From Moorella mulderi DSM 14980 (GTDB lineage Bacteria; Bacillota; DSM-521; Neomoorellales; Neomoorellaceae): a DNA stretch of 64,000 nt. Shown here one piece after another: positions 61,859-64,000 of this stretch (its first letter is position 1; each line of letters opens with the position of its first letter). Where the stretch lies: NCBI RefSeq assembly GCF_001594015.1, contig NZ_LTBC01000005.1, positions 92,083 through 156,082 of the forward strand, written 5' to 3'. Below the pieces are notes generated by a model, which did no database searches, had not been told where the DNA came from, and was given only the letters and a program-made list of their open reading frames with translations. The translations under genes and the position numbers were made by a program.

Positions 61859-63390
61859 CTAAGCCGCCTGGGGCTGGCCCAGCACCTCAGCCCAGATGTC
61901 CAAGCCTTGAGATGAGGTCTCGTCAATCCAGGCATCCAGGTGCTGGTTTATAGCCGCGAGGTAGCTGCGCCAGAACCAGGCCTCCTTCTCCTCACGCGGC
62001 AACGTTCCAGCTCATAATCCACCTTGGCCCGCTTAAAAGAACGCTCGGAGGCGGAACGGTTGGCGTAGACTTTCTTCCAGGTCAAAGAGTTGCGTGGCGT
62101 TTGCGTAAAGAGGCGCAGGTCATCATGAGGCTTAGTATAAACAGTACGGCCGTAAGGCGAAGATGAGCAAGGGCCGGGACAATTAATCTCCCGTTTAAGC
62201 CGCTTGCTGCCAGCGACCAAAGGGCAACGCCACTTAATTCGCGAACGCTTTTTATCAAAGCCGTTGTAGACCATAAGATGACCAGCCGGGCAGAGCGGGA
62301 TGCCGAATTTATTAACCTCCAGGGAAGGCATATGACGAAAATGAGCATGGTTTTTAGGGTTGAGGTCAATAAAAGGTTCAATCTCCCAGGCCTGATGCAG
62401 GCGGTAGAAGTCATAGACATCATAGGCGGCATCCCATAAAGCCTTAGCAATCTTTAAGGTAAGGAAAAAGCTCTCTAAACTGAGCCAGGGCCACCACCCC
62501 CAGGACCGAATCATGGCGGCGGGCCTGGGCCAGAGAAACAAAAAGAGGTAACTCATAACGGCTATCTGCAGCGGTTAACTCATAAAGAGTATAACCGTAG
62601 TAATAAACACCCCGATACCTGTCCCAACCGAAAGGATAGCGTCGGGGTCCGGGTAACGGCGGGGACAAGCACAGCGGAAGATTCCCTGTTCGCGGCAATG
62701 GCAGACTTTGACGCCGGCCGGGCTGGAGCCCGTGCGCAAAGGCGAACCATCCCCGGCGATCATTAAAGCCTCAGAGTCAGGGATAAGTCCCAAGGACACC
62801 GAGCGGTCCACGCAGCAGCGGGCGAAGATGTATTGGATCAACCTCTCCGGGCTGCGGCTAAAGGACTGGCCCTTAATAGCCCGCTTAACCAACCTCCCCA
62901 CGACACCTAGGTGTTTTGGGGCCAGCTTCTGACCAGACTTAGGCTTATCCTTAGGTTTTGCCAAAAAAGGACGCAGCTTCAAGCGCCAGCTATGGATAAT
63001 CACCCTATCCTCCAGCCAACAGCGGTGGAAGAAATCATAAAAAGTACCAACGCCAGGCGTCTTATGCGGCTCAAAACCCGAAAGGATAGCCAGGAGCTTA
63101 TCCCGTCGCAGCATTACTACCCACTGCGAAACACCAGGGACCTTCAAACTGGTCATCAAGACCAAAGAACGCAGCAAATCAACCGGGTCAAACTCAGCCG
63201 GGCGGCCATAAGCAGAATAACGAGACAGCAAGAAAGGAATGGCCGGGTCCAGATTAAGGATCCAGACCTTGGCCAGCTGGGTGGAGAAAGACAACAACCT
63301 TTCCGGCTCTGCAAGAGCCAGGGAAGGCAGTCTTTCCCTCAGGAACTGTTGGAAATTAGAGTGGCGACGACAGGTAATGAGCATAAACAA
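61859..63390 (-). pseudogene. Large transposase (DUF772-like N terminus) with multiple frameshifts
   Basis: The minus strand from ATG 63390 reads a transposase N-terminal domain (RRHSNFQQFLRERLPSLAL, LLSRYSAYGRPAEFDPVDLLRSLVLM, LSGFEPHKTPGVGTFYDFFHR) and CCVDRSVSLGLIPDSEALMIAGDGSPL with HCREQGIFRCACPRRYPDPDA. The frame breaks near 62640 to RYPFGWDRYRGVYYYGYTLYELTA, near 62455 to TLKIAKALWDAAYDVYDFYRL, and near 61990 to EAWFWRSYLAAINQHLDAWIDETSSQGLDIWAEVLGQPQAA, ending at a TAG (61859-61861). Three frameshifts leave it nonfunctional. IS1182-like or ISNCY are possible families. Confidence 0.65.
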
Positions 63391-63890
63391 AACACCACCT
63401 CAAATAGGGTATTGAAAAATACTTCCACCCCAATTTTGGTGGCATTTTGGAAAAGTCAAGGGCAAAATTTGGTCGTAATGGATGGATTTAGAAGCAATAC
63501 AACCTAAATCGCACACGTACTAACTCAAACACCTATTTTCGGCACTTATTTATCCCTATACCCCATAGGGGATGGGGAGAAAAAAATAAAAGCCCTTCAT
63601 GAAGGGCTTGAGTACCAACGTTTGGGAGTTTCCGAGAACGTACTGTGGTATAACAGGGGGTGAAAAAACATCAAAATGAGGTACCGCACCCATGCCCTCA
63701 TATCGTAGCAAGACCGGGACGCGGGTACTGGAGCAGAACTGGTGTTCAAGTTTGTTTCTGAAAGAGTAGTATTTAACCAATTGCACGGGTGAGGAGTAAG
63801 GTCGCTTACCATGGTGAAAAAAGGCGGGAAATACTAGGATAATGTTCTGATTTTTTGTCCTTATATCCCAGTGAGGAGGCTTATTAAATA
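63391..63890. other. Spacer with reverse-strand terminator
   Basis: About 500 bases without a supported gene. Minus-strand frames at 63556-63812 lack RBS and family. AAGCCCTTCATGAAGGGCTT (63590-63609), preceded on the plus strand by an A-rich run, is a terminator on the minus strand with no recognised gene upstream of it. Confidence 0.5.
63575..63609 (-). terminator. Intrinsic terminator on the minus strand
   Basis: Perfect 20-base palindrome 63590-63609; on the minus strand it is followed by TTTATTTTTTT. It points to a leftward transcript coming from 63610-63890. Confidence 0.65.
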
Positions 63891-64000
63891 ATGCGCTGTG
63901 CTCAATGTGGAGTTTATGCCTGTAGGACGGGGAAACTGGAGCGATTACCGGCTAATTGTCCCATGCAGGAGAACGAAGCCATTTACCAGGAAGCCAGGGC
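63891..64000 (+). CDS. DUF1847-family protein (partial; runs off the window)
   Basis: ATG 63891 behind gtgaggagg opens MRCAQCGVYACRTGKLERLPANCPMQENEAIYQEARA, the cysteine pattern CxxCxxxxC...NCP seen at the start of DUF1847 proteins, thought to bind metal. Only 36 codons lie in the window. The function is unknown. Confidence 0.75.
   Translation, partial: MRCAQCGVYACRTGKLERLPANCPMQENEAIYQEAR

Noticed and set aside
63556..63812. Two overlapping minus-strand frames near the window end
   Set aside because: No RBS, no recognisable domain; the terminator seen there does not decide whether they are coded.
1..64000. CRISPR array, rRNA or tRNA genes
   Set aside because: No regularly spaced direct repeats, no rRNA segments, and no tRNA cloverleaf with a TTCGAATC-type T arm was recognised by eye.

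Overview
The window looks like a chromosome segment of a spore-forming, GC-rich, Moorella-like acetogen (Firmicutes). The grounds are the order rimP-nusA-rnpM-ylxQ-infB-rbfA-nrnA-truB-ribF-rpsO-pnp-ylxY-dacB-mlpA-ymxH, then dapB-spoVFAB-asd-dapG-dapA-rnj, strong aggAgg ribosome binding sites with GTG and TTG starts, and dipicolinate (spore) genes. The species call is recollection of gene order plus inference; no search was run.

Region 1 (1-13149) is a sugar-fed bacterial microcompartment (BMC) locus. It holds the 3' end of L-fucose isomerase, a MtaA/URO-D-like protein, a class II (fuculose-phosphate type) aldolase with a C-terminal encapsulation peptide, three hexameric shell proteins, a CoA-acylating aldehyde dehydrogenase, a PduS-like flavo/Fe-S protein, a PduT-like trimeric shell protein, PduL, a pentameric vertex protein, an acetate-type kinase, a rhamnulokinase and a ribulokinase. 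Deoxysugar phosphates would be split to DHAP and lactaldehyde, and lactaldehyde would be oxidised inside the shell to an acyl-CoA and acyl-phosphate. No diol dehydratase is present inside the window.

Region 2 (13516-37000) is the conserved translation, RNA-decay, sporulation and lysine/dipicolinate core. It has well-formed promoters before rimP, rpsO, the lysine-riboswitch leader of dapB and rnj. The dapB gene lacks any ATG, GTG or TTG at its expected start.

Region 3 (37050-44000) is an accessory junction: a solitary Dam-like adenine methylase, a frameshifted UPF0175 gene cut by an IS256 remnant, a sigma-54 activator with a PrpR-like sensor domain, and three wrecked transposases.

Region 4 (44157-57075) is the most interesting. 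A consensus -24/-12 sigma-54 promoter drives a glycyl radical enzyme whose active-site motif is C-I-S-P rather than the C-x-E of eliminases, followed by its activase, a TAXI-type TRAP transporter, two MmgE/PrpD paralogues of identical length, both subunits of class I fumarase and malic enzyme. The set could import an organic acid, process it by radical chemistry (possibly coupling to fumarate) and feed the product to malate and pyruvate. The substrate is unknown.

Region 5 (57360-63890) has a DASS/SLC13 carboxylate transporter embedded between dead IS110, IS1380 and other transposases, plus dispersed copies of two non-coding repeats. The window ends in the start of a DUF1847 gene.
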